Assembly (NCBI GenBank): GCA_964645285.1
Contig: CAZYDR010000011.1
Span: 1-49,802, forward strand
Direction: 5' to 3'
Length of the DNA: 49,802 nucleotides
Source: JAYZAP01 sp964645285
GTDB taxonomy: Bacteria; Pseudomonadota; Alphaproteobacteria; JAAXGF01
Below are positions 1 through 8,479 of the stretch, one piece after another (within the stretch, counting starts at the first letter, position 1; each line of letters opens with the position of its first letter). Under the pieces are notes generated by a model, which ran no database searches, was not told the DNA's origin, and was given only the letters and a program-made list of their open reading frames with translations. A program made the position numbers and the translations under genes.

Positions 1-11
1 GAGTACAAGCG

Positions 12-1202
12 ATGGCGAAGCAAAAGTTTGAACGTACGAAGCCGCATGTCAATGTCGGCACGATTGGCCACGTTGATCATGGCAAGACGACGTTGACGGC
101 TGCGATCACGAAGATCCTTTCGGAGTCGGGTGGTGCAGAGTTTGTCGATTTCGACAAGATCGACAAGGCGCCGGAGGAACGTGAGCGCGGCATCACCATC
201 AACACGGCCCATGTGGAGTACGAGACCGAGGCGCGTCACTACGCCCATGTGGATTGCCCGGGCCATGCTGACTATGTGAAGAACATGATCACCGGTGCGG
301 CGCAGATGGACGGCGCTATTCTGGTTGTTTCGGCGGCTGACGGTCCCATGCCGCAGACCCGGGAGCACATTTTGCTGGCTCGTCAGGTCGGTGTGCCGGC
401 GCTTGTGGTCTATCTCAACAAGGCTGATCAGGTGGACGACGAAGAGATTCTCGAGCTTGTCGAGCTTGAGGTTCGTGAGTTGCTGAGCCTTTATGACTTC
501 CCGGGCGACGACATTCCGATTGTCACCGGTTCGGCGCTGAAGGCGCTGGAGGGCGACGACAGCGAGATGGCGAAGGAATCAATCGCTCGTCTGATGGCGG
601 CGGTTGATGAGTACATCCCGACGCCTGATCGTCCAGTTGATCTGCCGTTCCTAATGCCGATCGAGGATGTGTTCTCGATTTCGGGCCGCGGTACGGTTGT
701 CACGGGTCGTGTTGAGCGCGGTATTGTTCGGACCGGCGAGGATATCGAGATTGTCGGTATCAAGGACACCACGAAGACGGTTTGTACGGGTGTCGAGATG
801 TTCCGCAAGCTGCTCGACGAAGGTCAGGCGGGTGACAATATCGGTGTTCTGCTTCGCGGCATCAAGCGCGAGGAAGTTGAACGCGGTCAGGTGTTGTCGA
901 AGCCTGGTGCGATTACGCCGCACACCAAGTTCACGGCGGAGACATATGTGTTGTCGAAAGAGGAGGGTGGCCGTCACACGCCGTTTTTCTCGAACTACCG
1001 GCCGCAGTTTTACTTCCGCACCACGGACGTCACCGGTTCCATCGAGTTGCCCGAGGGCGTCGAGATGGTCATGCCGGGCGATAACGTGACCATGAAGGTT
1101 AACCTGATCGCGCCGATCGCCATGGACGAAGGCTTGCGTTTCGCCATTCGCGAAGGCGGCCGAACGGTCGGCGCCGGTGTCGTTATAAGCATCATCGAGT
1201 AG
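12..1202 (+). CDS. tuf: Elongation factor Tu
   Basis: GTPase that delivers aminoacyl-tRNA to the ribosomal A site. It is full length at 396 residues. The G1 motif GHVDHGKTT lies near residues 19-27, the switch region GITINTAHVEY follows, then DCPGH (G3), NKAD (G4, where many EF-Tu have NKCD) and SALKAL (G5). Domain II carries the SGRGTVVTGRVERG signature and domain III ends in GRTVGAGVV. It lies 40 bases upstream of rpsJ, the usual alphaproteobacterial junction of the str and S10 operons. The gene before it lies outside the window. Many alphaproteobacteria carry a second tuf copy; none is seen here. Confidence 0.99.
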   Translation: MAKQKFERTKPHVNVGTIGHVDHGKTTLTAAITKILSESGGAEFVDFDKIDKAPEERERGITINTAHVEYETEARHYAHVDCPGHADYVKNMITGAAQMDGAILVVSAADGPMPQTREHILLARQVGVPALVVYLNKADQVDDEEILELVELEVRELLSLYDFPGDDIPIVTGSALKALEGDDSEMAKESIARLMAAVDEYIPTPDRPVDLPFLMPIEDVFSISGRGTVVTGRVERGIVRTGEDIEIVGIKDTTKTVCTGVEMFRKLLDEGQAGDNIGVLLRGIKREEVERGQVLSKPGAITPHTKFTAETYVLSKEEGGRHTPFFSNYRPQFYFRTTDVTGSIELPEGVEMVMPGDNVTMKVNLIAPIAMDEGLRFAIREGGRTVGAGVVISIIE

Positions 1203-1242
1203 AGCGTTCTCGGCAACTGCCGGATATCGGAGAGACGAAACT

Positions 1243-1557
1243 ATGGCTATGGACAATCAAAATATTCGCATCCGATTGAGGGCGTTCGATCACCGCGTGC
1301 TCGACCAGTCGACCGGCGAGATCGTCAATACGGCCAAGCGCACCGGTGCGCGGGTGCGGGGACCAATCCCGCTGCCGACCCGGATTGAGCGCTTCACTGT
1401 GCTGCGTTCGCCGTTCATCGACAAGAAGTCGCGTGAGCAATTCGAAATTCGCACACACAAGCGGCTTCTCGACATCATCGATCCGACACCCCAGACCGTG
1501 GACGCGCTCATGAAGCTCGACCTGGCCTCCGGTGTCGATGTCGAGATCAAGCTTTAG
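1243..1557 (+). CDS. rpsJ: 30S ribosomal protein S10
   Basis: Head protein of the 30S subunit that also acts as NusE in antitermination. It is 104 residues with the family core IRIRLRAFDHRVLDQS and the C-terminal part LASGVDVEIKL. GGAGAG at 1229-1234 sits 8 bases before the ATG at 1243 and supports that start. An in-frame ATG at 1249 would give the more usual 102 residues, so the start is uncertain by two codons. It is the first gene of the S10 operon and is followed by rplC after 12 bases. Confidence 0.98.
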   Translation: MAMDNQNIRIRLRAFDHRVLDQSTGEIVNTAKRTGARVRGPIPLPTRIERFTVLRSPFIDKKSREQFEIRTHKRLLDIIDPTPQTVDALMKLDLASGVDVEIKL

Positions 1558-1569
1558 GGAGTGGGATCC

Positions 1570-2358
1570 ATGCGATCCGGTGTAATTGCTGAAAAACTGG
1601 GGATGACCCGCGTATTCAACGCGGATGGCGCCCATGTACCGGTCACGGTACTGAAGATGGACGGCTGCCAGGTCCTTGCCGTCCGCGATATCGAACGCAA
1701 TGGCTATACCGCCGTGCAGCTTGGCGTTGGCGCGGTCAAGGTAAAGAACGTCTCCAAGCCCATGCGCGGCCATTTCGCCAAGGCGCGGGTTGAGCCCAAG
1801 CGAAAAATTGCCGAATTCCGGGTCGATGCGGACTGCCTGCTCGACGTCGGCGCCACCCTGTCGCCCGAGCACTTCATCTCGGGGCAGTACGTCGATGTGG
1901 TCGGCACCTCGATCGGCAAGGGTTTCGCCGGTGTCATGAAGCGCCACAATTTCTCCGGACAGCGTGCCAGCCATGGTGTTTCCCTGGCACACCGTCTGCC
2001 CGGCTCGACCGGCCAATGCCAGGACCCGGGCAAGGTGTTCAAGGGCCATAAGATGGCCGGCCACATGGGCGACGGGCGGGTCACTGTTCAGAACCTCGAA
2101 ATCGTCCAGGTTGATGTCGAGCGCGGTCTGATTTTGGTCAGGGGCGGGGTACCCGGCTCCAAGGGCGGCTACGTCCTGATTTCCGACGCCATCAAGCGGA
2201 CGCTGCCTGATGGTGTGCCTTTCCCGGCCGGCCTTTTGGGCGGTGCGGAAGAGGCGCCAGCGGAAGACGCGCCGGCGGAAGACGCCGCCGTCGAAGTGCC
2301 CAGCGAAGACGTTGTTTCCGACGATGCCGGCAATGATGCTGGCGAAGATAAGGAGTGA
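1570..2358 (+). CDS. rplC: 50S ribosomal protein L3, acidic C-terminal tail
   Basis: Early-assembly 23S rRNA binding protein near the peptidyl transferase centre. The start is placed at ATG 1570 (MRSGVIAEKLGMTR) because AGGGAG lies 8 bases upstream; an in-frame GTG at 1561 would overlap that ribosome binding site. Core motifs are SIGKGFAGVMKRHNF, a GSTGQCQDPGKVFKGHKMAGHMG region and LILVRGGVPG. At 262 residues it is about 40-55 longer than most L3. The excess is an Ala/Glu/Asp-rich tail from about residue 225 with the repeated element APAED. The stop is followed 5 bases later by the rplD start. Confidence 0.98.
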   Translation: MRSGVIAEKLGMTRVFNADGAHVPVTVLKMDGCQVLAVRDIERNGYTAVQLGVGAVKVKNVSKPMRGHFAKARVEPKRKIAEFRVDADCLLDVGATLSPEHFISGQYVDVVGTSIGKGFAGVMKRHNFSGQRASHGVSLAHRLPGSTGQCQDPGKVFKGHKMAGHMGDGRVTVQNLEIVQVDVERGLILVRGGVPGSKGGYVLISDAIKRTLPDGVPFPAGLLGGAEEAPAEDAPAEDAAVEVPSEDVVSDDAGNDAGEDKE

Positions 2359-2363
2359 ACTCG

Positions 2364-2984
2364 GTGAAGTGTAAAGTCACCACGCTCGAGAACAAGGGCG
2401 CCGGCGATATTGAACTCGCCGAGGAAGTGTTTGGTCTACCGCCGCGGGCCGACATTCTGCAGCGCACGGTGCGCTGGCAGCTGGCCAAGCGCCGTTCGGG
2501 CAACCACAAGGTCAAGCAGATATCCGAGATCCGCGGATCAACCCGCAAGATTTCCAACCAGAAGGGTGGCGGCCGTGCGCGTCACAGCACCACCAAAGCG
2601 CCGCAGTTTCGTGGTGGCGCCGTGACCTTCGGTCCGGTGGTTCGCGATCATGGGTTTTCGTTGCCCAAGAAGGTCCGCAAGCTAGCCCTGAAAACCGCCT
2701 TGTCGACCAAGCAGGCCGACGGCAACCTGATTGTGCTGGAGACGGCGGCGCTTAAGGATCCAAAGACCAAGTCCCTGGTGTCCGTTCTCGACAAGCTGGG
2801 CCTCAAGCGCGCCCTGTTCATCGACGGTCCCGAGGTTGATGACAATTTCTCCCGCGCCGCGGCCAATCTGCATGGTATCGATCTGCTGCCGCAGCAAGGC
2901 GCCAACGTTTACGACATTCTGCGCTGCGACACGCTGGTGCTGACCCGCGCCGCGGTCGAATATCTGGAGGCGCGCCTCAAATGA
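2364..2984 (+). CDS. rplD: 50S ribosomal protein L4
   Basis: Exit-tunnel protein of the large subunit; in enterobacteria it also represses its own operon. I place the start at GTG 2364 (MKCKVTTLENKG) because AAGGAG at 2350s lies about 8 bases upstream; an in-frame GTG at 2355 would sit on that signal. The length is 206 residues. The tunnel loop region shows the expected QKGGGRARHSTTKAPQFRGGA motif. The stop overlaps the rplW start by 4 bases (ATGA), so the two are probably translationally coupled. Confidence 0.98.
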   Translation: MKCKVTTLENKGAGDIELAEEVFGLPPRADILQRTVRWQLAKRRSGNHKVKQISEIRGSTRKISNQKGGGRARHSTTKAPQFRGGAVTFGPVVRDHGFSLPKKVRKLALKTALSTKQADGNLIVLETAALKDPKTKSLVSVLDKLGLKRALFIDGPEVDDNFSRAAANLHGIDLLPQQGANVYDILRCDTLVLTRAAVEYLEARLK

Positions 2985-3274
2985 ACCCGGAACGCAAATA
3001 CGACGTGATCCTCGCACCGGTTGTGACTGAAAAGTCGACCCAGGGCGCCGAGCACAATCAATTGACCTTTCGGGTAACCCGCGATGCCACAAAGCGCGAG
3101 ATCAAAGCCGGGATCGAAGAGCTTTTCGGCGTCAAGGTCACCAAGGTGAACACCCTCAACATGCGCGGCAAGATCAAGCGCTTCCGCGGCCGCCTCGGCA
3201 AACGCGCCGACTATAAAAAAGCGATCGTTACCCTTGCCGAGGGTGAGCGGATCGATATCACCACGGGGATCTAG
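2981..3274 (+). CDS. rplW: 50S ribosomal protein L23
   Basis: Tunnel-exit protein that docks trigger factor and the signal recognition particle. It is 97 residues, normal for the family. Recognisable parts are the N-terminal APVVTEKST motif, the central IKAGIEELFGVKVTKVNTLN segment and the basic loop GKIKRFRGRLGKRADYKKA. It starts inside the rplD stop (ATGA) and ends 3 bases before rplB. Confidence 0.98.
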   Translation: MNPERKYDVILAPVVTEKSTQGAEHNQLTFRVTRDATKREIKAGIEELFGVKVTKVNTLNMRGKIKRFRGRLGKRADYKKAIVTLAEGERIDITTGI

Positions 3275-3277
3275 GCG

Positions 3278-4108
3278 ATGGCCCTCAAGTCTTTCAATCC
3301 CAATACACCGTCCCAGCGCGAGCTGGTGCTGGTTGACCGCTCGGCGCTCTATAAGGGCAAGCCGGTCAAGGCGCTGACCGAAGGCCTGTCGGAGAGCGCC
3401 GGCCGCAACAACGCCGGCCGGATTACCGTTCGTCGGCGTGGTGGCGGTCACAAGAAGCGCTACCGCATAGTTGACTTCAAACGTCGCAAATTCGACATGC
3501 CGGCAACGGTCGAGCGCCTCGAGTACGACCCCAATCGGTCGGCCTTCATTGCCCTGATCCGGTATGAGGACGGTGAGCTGTCTTATATCCTGGCGCCTCA
3601 GCGGTTGCAGCCGGGCGCTACGGTGATTTCAGGCGAGCACGCCGACATCGTGCCAGGCAATGCCATGCCCATGCAGAACATTCCGGTCGGCACCATCATC
3701 CATAACATTGAGATGAAACCCAAGAAGGGTGGCCAGATCGCGCGCGCCGCTGGGGGCTACGCCCAGCTGGTCGGCAAGGATGCCGGTTACGCTTTGCTGC
3801 GCCTCAGCTCCGGCGAGCAGCGCATGGTGCGGGCCGAGTGCATGGCAACCATTGGCGCGGTGTCGAACCCGGATCACCAGAATATCAATCTCGGCAAGGC
3901 TGGACGCAACCGCTGGCTCGGCAAACGGCCTTCGGTTCGCGGTGTTGCCATGAACCCGGTAGATCACCCCCATGGCGGCGGCGAAGGCCGAACCTCGGGC
4001 GGTCGCCATCCCGTAACGCCGTGGGGCATGCCGACCAAGGGTAAGCGTACCCGGTCGAACAAAAAGACAGACTCGATGATCTTGCGCCGCCGGCGCAAGA
4101 AGAAGTAG
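3278..4108 (+). CDS. rplB: 50S ribosomal protein L2
   Basis: Universally conserved protein needed for subunit joining and peptidyl transferase activity. It is 276 residues. The C-terminal part contains the invariant HPHGGGEGRT motif, whose first histidines lie near the active site, followed by a basic tail ending RRRRKKK. The N-terminal GRITVRRRGGGHKKRYR segment is also typical. It sits between rplW and rpsS as in all S10 operons. Confidence 0.99.
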   Translation: MALKSFNPNTPSQRELVLVDRSALYKGKPVKALTEGLSESAGRNNAGRITVRRRGGGHKKRYRIVDFKRRKFDMPATVERLEYDPNRSAFIALIRYEDGELSYILAPQRLQPGATVISGEHADIVPGNAMPMQNIPVGTIIHNIEMKPKKGGQIARAAGGYAQLVGKDAGYALLRLSSGEQRMVRAECMATIGAVSNPDHQNINLGKAGRNRWLGKRPSVRGVAMNPVDHPHGGGEGRTSGGRHPVTPWGMPTKGKRTRSNKKTDSMILRRRRKKK

Positions 4109-4120
4109 GAGGCGAGGCAC

Positions 4121-4399
4121 GTGGCTCGTTCTGTTTGGAAAGGTCCGTTCATCGACGGCTATCTGCTGAAAAAGGCAGAAGTGTCGCGAAGCTCGGGACG
4201 TAAGGAAGTAATTCGCACCTGGTCGCGTCGGTCGACCATTCTGCCGCAGTTCGTCGGTCTGACGTTTGGCGTGCACAACGGCCGCAAGTTCGTACCTGTG
4301 CTGGTGAATGAAAATATGGTGGGGCACAAGCTCGGTGAGTTTTCGCCGACCCGCACCTATTACGGCCACACCGCCGACAAGAAGGTGAAGAGGGTCTAG
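4121..4399 (+). CDS. rpsS: 30S ribosomal protein S19
   Basis: Head protein that contacts S13 and the intersubunit bridge. It is 92 residues and starts with GTG at 4121 (MARSVWKGPFIDGYL), preceded by AGGAGG. The motifs RSSTILPQFVG-like (RRSTILPQFVGLTFGVHNG), MVGHKLGEFSPTRTYYGH and a basic C-terminus fit the family throughout. It is followed by rplV after 5 bases. Confidence 0.98.
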   Translation: MARSVWKGPFIDGYLLKKAEVSRSSGRKEVIRTWSRRSTILPQFVGLTFGVHNGRKFVPVLVNENMVGHKLGEFSPTRTYYGHTADKKVKRV

Positions 4400-4404
4400 G
4401 GACG

Positions 4405-4785
4405 ATGAGCAAGCAGGCAAAGCAGCGGCGACTGGCCGATAACGAAGCCATTGCCATCGCGCGGACGATCCGCGTCAGCCCCCAGAAACTCAATCTGGTG
4501 GCCCAGAGCATTCGCGGCCTTTCGGTCGAGAGCGCCTTGGGTCAGTTGGCTTTTTCTCAACGGCGCATTGCCGTTGATGTGCGCAAGGTGGTGCAGTCGG
4601 CGATCGCCAATGCGGAGAATAATCACGACCTTGACGTCGATCGGCTGTTTGTCGCCGAGGCCGTCGTCGGTCGGTCCATGGTGATGAAGCGCTGGCGACC
4701 CCGTGCCCGCGGCCGCACCGCAAGAATTTTGAAGCCGTTCAGCAACCTCACGGTCGTTGTGCGCGAACGCGAGGAGCAGCTCTAA
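4405..4785 (+). CDS. rplV: 50S ribosomal protein L22
   Basis: Large-subunit protein whose beta-hairpin lines the exit tunnel next to L4. It is 126 residues, a little longer than the usual 110 because of an N-terminal lead (MSKQAKQRRLADNEAIA). The core reads IRVSPQKLNLVAQSIRG and the hairpin KRWRPRARGRTARILKP. The TAA stop shares one base with the ATG of rpsC (TAATG). Confidence 0.98.
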   Translation: MSKQAKQRRLADNEAIAIARTIRVSPQKLNLVAQSIRGLSVESALGQLAFSQRRIAVDVRKVVQSAIANAENNHDLDVDRLFVAEAVVGRSMVMKRWRPRARGRTARILKPFSNLTVVVREREEQL

Positions 4786-5474
4786 TGGGTCATAAGGTCA
4801 ACCCGATCGGTTTGCGCCTTGGCATCAACCGCACATGGGATTCGCGGTGGTACGCCAGCACCGACTTCGCCGATCTGTTGCACGAGGACATTCGTCTGAG
4901 AGATTTTCTCAAGAAGCGTCTCAGTCAGGCCGGTGTCAGCAAGATCGTCATCGAGCGGCCGGCCAAGAAGGCGCGGATCACCATTCACACGGCGCGTCCC
5001 GGCGTGGTTATCGGCAAGAAGGGCGCCGACATTGAGAAGTTGCGCAGCGAACTGGCCAAGCTGACCAGCTCGGACGTACACATCAATATCGTTGAAATCC
5101 GCAAGCCGGAGATTGACGCCCAGTTGGTTGCCGAGAACATTGCTCAGCAGCTCGAGCGCCGTATCGGTTTCCGCCGCGCTATGAAGCGCGCCGTTCAGTC
5201 GGCCATGCGTCTTGGCGCTCAGGGCATCCGGATCAATTGCGGCGGCCGCCTCGGCGGCGCCGAGATCGCCCGGATCGAGTGGTACCGCGAAGGCCGGGTG
5301 CCGCTTCACACGATGCGCGCCGATATCGATTACGGCGTCACCACGGCGCGCACCACCTATGGCAGCTGCGGTGTCAAGGTGTGGGTGTTCAAGGGCGAAA
5401 TCATGGAGCACGACCCCATGGCCCAGGATAAGCGTGCCCAGGGACAGCAGACCGTCGGGGGTGGCCGGCCCTAA
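4785..5474 (+). CDS. rpsC: 30S ribosomal protein S3
   Basis: Part of the mRNA entry channel and its helicase activity. It is 229 residues. MGHKVNPIGLRLGI starts the protein; the KH domain GXXG region reads VIGKKGADIEKLR around residue 75; the C-terminal domain shows GRLGGAEIAR and the GVKVWVFKGE motif, then a short variable tail. It is coupled to rplV through a one-base overlap and followed by rplP after 33 bases. Confidence 0.99.
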   Translation: MGHKVNPIGLRLGINRTWDSRWYASTDFADLLHEDIRLRDFLKKRLSQAGVSKIVIERPAKKARITIHTARPGVVIGKKGADIEKLRSELAKLTSSDVHINIVEIRKPEIDAQLVAENIAQQLERRIGFRRAMKRAVQSAMRLGAQGIRINCGGRLGGAEIARIEWYREGRVPLHTMRADIDYGVTTARTTYGSCGVKVWVFKGEIMEHDPMAQDKRAQGQQTVGGGRP

Positions 5475-5507
5475 GCCGCCGGCCCGCCGAAAGAAGGACG
5501 AACGTAG

Positions 5508-5924
5508 ATGTTAAGCCCCAAGCGAACTAAATACCGCAAGGCCCATAAGGGTCGCGTGCATGGCAACGCCAAGGGTGGGACCAATCTCAACTTTGGTGCC
5601 TTTGGCCTCAAGGCTATCAAGCCCGGTCGTGTTACGGCGCGCCAGATTGAAGCGGCGCGGCGGGCGATCACGCGCCATCTCAAGCGTACCGGTCGGGTCT
5701 GGATCAGGATATTTCCCGACGTCCCGGTCAGCACCAAGCCGGCTGAAGTGCGTATGGGTAAGGGCAAGGGGTCGCCGGAGTACTGGATGTGCCGGGTCAA
5801 GCCGGGACGGGTCATGTTCGAGGTCGACGGTGTCGCTCTCGATCTGGCTAAAACGGCGATCGAACGTGGCGCCGCCAAGCTGCCCATGGCGACACGATTC
5901 GTCGTGCGCGCGGACGAACTCTAG
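5508..5924 (+). CDS. rplP: 50S ribosomal protein L16
   Basis: Large-subunit protein that helps position A-site tRNA. It is 138 residues, starting MLSPKRTKYRKAHKGR, with GAFGLKA, RQIEAARRAITRHLKR, WIRIFPD and MGKGKGSPEYW, all hallmark segments. RVKPGRVMFEV follows. It lies between rpsC and rpmC as expected. Confidence 0.99.
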   Translation: MLSPKRTKYRKAHKGRVHGNAKGGTNLNFGAFGLKAIKPGRVTARQIEAARRAITRHLKRTGRVWIRIFPDVPVSTKPAEVRMGKGKGSPEYWMCRVKPGRVMFEVDGVALDLAKTAIERGAAKLPMATRFVVRADEL

Positions 5925-5946
5925 GCGCTGACGAAGGAATAAGACT

Positions 5947-6144
5947 ATGAAAGCCGACGATTTGCGGGCCAAGAGCCTGGACGAACTGAAAGACGGGCTT
6001 ATGGGGCTTAAGAAGGAGGCGTTTAACCTGCGTTTCCAGAAAGCCACCGGCCAGCTTGAAAACACCGCGCGGGCGCGCCAAGTGCGCCGCGACATTGCGC
6101 GGACCAAGACAATCATGCGGGACAAGTCCCGCGCCGCGTCCTGA
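5947..6144 (+). CDS. rpmC: 50S ribosomal protein L29
   Basis: Small helical-hairpin protein at the tunnel exit next to L23. It is 65 residues. The pattern MKADDLRAKSLDELKDGL, LKKEAFNLRFQKATGQLEN and RQVRRDIARTKTIMRDK matches the family end to end. The AAGGAATAAG before ATG 5947 is a reasonable ribosome binding site. Confidence 0.97.
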   Translation: MKADDLRAKSLDELKDGLMGLKKEAFNLRFQKATGQLENTARARQVRRDIARTKTIMRDKSRAAS

Positions 6145-6155
6145 GGAGGGCGGAA

Positions 6156-6392
6156 ATGCCTAAACGAGTGTTGCAAGGAACCGTGGTCACGGCTGGTGGC
6201 GACAAAACTGTCATTGTTCGGGTCGAGCGCCGGGTCATGCATCCCATGTACAAGAAGTTCATCCGTCGTTCGAAGAAGTACGCGGCCCATGACGAAGACA
6301 ATCGGTGCGCGCCGGGAGACAAGGTCAGCATTCGAGAAACCCGACCCATATCGAAGCGTAAGACGTGGGAAGTAATTGCGGAGCCCGCGTGA
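6156..6392 (+). CDS. rpsQ: 30S ribosomal protein S17
   Basis: Primary 16S rRNA binding protein with an OB fold. It is 78 residues. MPKRVLQGTVVT opens it, followed by KTVIVRVERRVMHPMYKKFIRRS, AHDEDN, PGDKVSIRETRPISKRKTW, all family signatures. GAGGAGGG lies just before the ATG at 6156. The 34-base gap to rplN is one of the longer spacers in this part of the operon. Confidence 0.98.
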   Translation: MPKRVLQGTVVTAGGDKTVIVRVERRVMHPMYKKFIRRSKKYAAHDEDNRCAPGDKVSIRETRPISKRKTWEVIAEPA

Positions 6393-6426
6393 CGGCATTT
6401 TGCCTCACGGGAAAAGGATTTAGACT

Positions 6427-6795
6427 ATGATTCAGATGCAAACCAACCTGGATGTCGCTGACAACTCAGGCGCGCGCCGAGTGCAGTGCATCAAGGTGCT
6501 GGGTGGATCGAAGCGCATGACCGCGTCCGTGGGCGATGTTATCGTGGTGTCGGTAAAGGACGCGATCCCTCGTGGCCGGGTCAAGAAGGGCGACGTGCAT
6601 CGCGCGGTTATCGTGCGCACGAAAAAGGAAATTCGCCGAGTTGATGGCACCGCCATCCGCTTCGACACCAATGCCGCCGTATTGATCTCGCCCCAGAACG
6701 AGCCCATCGGCACCCGCATTTTTGGACCCGTCACCCGTGAGCTGCGCGGCAAGAAGTTCATGAAGATTATCTCGCTCGCCCCGGAGGTGCTGTAA
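6427..6795 (+). CDS. rplN: 50S ribosomal protein L14
   Basis: First gene of the classical spc operon; contacts 16S rRNA across the subunit interface. It is 122 residues, the invariant family length. MIQMQTNLDVADNSGARR starts it and GTRIFGPVTRELR and KIISLAPEVL close it. The TAA stop shares a base with the rplX ATG (TAATG). Confidence 0.99.
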   Translation: MIQMQTNLDVADNSGARRVQCIKVLGGSKRMTASVGDVIVVSVKDAIPRGRVKKGDVHRAVIVRTKKEIRRVDGTAIRFDTNAAVLISPQNEPIGTRIFGPVTRELRGKKFMKIISLAPEVL

Positions 6796-7136
6796 TGAGT
6801 CAGAACTCACGGGCCAGTCACGCGTGCCGCATCAAGAAGGGCGACAACGTAATCGTGATTTCCGGCCGGGACAAAGGCAAGAAGGGCGACGTTCTCAGGG
6901 TTGAGCGCAAGGAGGGCCGTGTTCTGGTCCAGGGCGTCAACATGATAAAGCGCCACACCCGTCCCTCGGCTACCGGCGCCGGCGGCATTGTCGAGAAGGA
7001 AGCCACGCTTCACATCTCGAACATCGCCCTGGTCGATCCCAAACTCGATAAGCCGACCAGGGTTGGCATCCGGGTCCTCGATAACGGCCGCAAGGTGCGC
7101 TTCGCCAAGCGCTCCGGCGAAGTTATCGACGTCTAG
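6795..7136 (+). CDS. rplX: 50S ribosomal protein L24
   Basis: Assembly initiator of the 50S subunit. It is 113 residues, about 8-10 longer than usual because of an N-terminal lead MSQNSRASHACR before the KOW motif. The KOW region reads IKKGDNVIVISGRDKGKKGDV; HTRPSATGAGGIVEKEA follows. The start at 6795 is supported by GGAGGT about 8 bases upstream and the overlap with the rplN stop. No internal ATG could replace it without losing the KOW domain. Confidence 0.97.
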   Translation: MSQNSRASHACRIKKGDNVIVISGRDKGKKGDVLRVERKEGRVLVQGVNMIKRHTRPSATGAGGIVEKEATLHISNIALVDPKLDKPTRVGIRVLDNGRKVRFAKRSGEVIDV

Positions 7137-7158
7137 ATCCGGGCTGGAGGAAAAGATA

Positions 7159-7719
7159 ATGGCGACCCGTTTACGTGAAATATACGACACGGTCATCCGA
7201 GCGGACCTGCAGAAGCAGTTTGGCTACAAGAACCCCATGCAGGTGCCCAAGCTTGAGAAGATCGTGGTCAACATGGGTGTCGGCGAAGCCGTTGCCGACA
7301 GCAAGGTGATCGCCTCGGCGGTGGCCGACATAACGGCGATTACCGGGCGCAAACCCATCGTCATCCGGGCCAAACGCTCGGTTGCGACGTTCAAGCTGCG
7401 CGAAGGTATGGAGATCGGCTGCAAGGTCACCTTGCGTCAGACATATATGTACGAATTCCTTGACCGCTTGGTGACCATCGCGCTGCCGCGGGTTCGGGAC
7501 TTTCGCGGCGTGTCACCTAAAAGCTTTGATGGACGCGGCAATTTCGCGCTGGGTCTTACGGAACAACTGGTGTTTCCCGAAATCGACTACGACAATATGG
7601 ATAAGATTCGGGGGTTGGATATCGCCATCGTCACCACGGCCAAGACCGACGATGAGGCACGGGCGCTGCTGGCCGGCTTCCGCATGCCGTTTACCTATCT
7701 GCACCAGGACAACGGTTAG
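7159..7719 (+). CDS. rplE: 50S ribosomal protein L5
   Basis: Binds 5S rRNA and bridges to S13. The start is at ATG 7159 (MATRLREIYD), with GGAGGAAAAG immediately upstream. The same frame stays open further 5' into rplX, but that stretch is shadow. The length is 186 residues. Typical motifs are VPKLEKIVVNMGVGEA, AKRSVATFKLREGMEIGCKVTLR and RDFRGVSPKSFDGRGNFALG. Confidence 0.98.
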   Translation: MATRLREIYDTVIRADLQKQFGYKNPMQVPKLEKIVVNMGVGEAVADSKVIASAVADITAITGRKPIVIRAKRSVATFKLREGMEIGCKVTLRQTYMYEFLDRLVTIALPRVRDFRGVSPKSFDGRGNFALGLTEQLVFPEIDYDNMDKIRGLDIAIVTTAKTDDEARALLAGFRMPFTYLHQDNG

Positions 7720-7735
7720 AACAGAGGACCCGTCC

Positions 7736-8041
7736 ATGGCGAGAATTAGCTCAATCGAAAAGAACAAGCGGCGCAAACGCCTGGTGGCGAAGTATGCCGC
7801 CAAGCGCAACGCCTTGCTGGCGATTGCCAATGATCAGTCGCTGCCCCCGGAAGAACGTTTCGCGGCGCGGCTCAAGTTGACCGAACTGCCGCGCAACTCG
7901 GCGCCGGTCCGCTTGCGTAACCGTTGCGGCCTTACCGGCCGGCCGCGCGGTTATTATCGCAAGTTCAATATGTCACGGATCGCGTTTCGCGATCTCGCGT
8001 CGGCGGGGATGATCCCCGGCGTCGTCAAGTCGAGCTGGTAA
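7736..8041 (+). CDS. rpsN: 30S ribosomal protein S14, zinc-free type
   Basis: Small-subunit head protein. The start is ATG 7736 (MARISSIEKNKRRKR), giving 101 residues, the length of the long proteobacterial form. It lacks the four-cysteine zinc ribbon of the short form: only the RLRNRCGLTGRPRGYYRKF region holds a cysteine. The tail FRDLASAGMIPGVVKSSW is characteristic. The frame is open upstream into rplE but has no conservation there. Confidence 0.98.
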   Translation: MARISSIEKNKRRKRLVAKYAAKRNALLAIANDQSLPPEERFAARLKLTELPRNSAPVRLRNRCGLTGRPRGYYRKFNMSRIAFRDLASAGMIPGVVKSSW

Positions 8042-8055
8042 CGGAGACCACACCT

Positions 8056-8454
8056 ATGTCGATGACCGATCCCATTGGCGATATGCTGACACGCATTCGG
8101 AACGGACAAAGCGCACGCATGCCGCTGGTCGTAAGCCCGGCGTCGAAACTTCGGGTTCGCGTACTCGAAGTTCTGCAGCGTGAAGGCTATATCCGTGGCT
8201 ACTCGCAGTTCGAAAAGGACATGGGTAAGCCCGAACTACAGATCGAGCTCAAGTACCACGACGGCGAGCCGGTGATCCGCGAGATCAGCCGGGTGTCCAA
8301 GCCTGGACGCCGCGTTTACTCGGGCATCAAGGACCTGCCGACCATCTACAACGGTTTGGGTATCTCGATCCTATCGACGCCCCGCGGCGTCATGTCAGAT
8401 AACGAGGCTCGCGACGCCAACGTCGGCGGCGAAGTCCTCTGCCGTGTATTCTAG
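8056..8454 (+). CDS. rpsH: 30S ribosomal protein S8
   Basis: Central-domain 16S rRNA binder; in enterobacteria it is also the translational repressor of the spc operon. It is 132 residues from ATG 8056 (MSMTDPIGDMLTRIRNGQ), the standard family length. The C-terminal signature reads GLGISILSTPRGVMSDNEARDANVGGEVLCRVF split over 8358-8451. The upstream open frame into rpsN is not real coding sequence. Confidence 0.98.
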   Translation: MSMTDPIGDMLTRIRNGQSARMPLVVSPASKLRVRVLEVLQREGYIRGYSQFEKDMGKPELQIELKYHDGEPVIREISRVSKPGRRVYSGIKDLPTIYNGLGISILSTPRGVMSDNEARDANVGGEVLCRVF

Positions 8455-8479
8455 AGACGCCGATTTCAGGAGTTGAATA

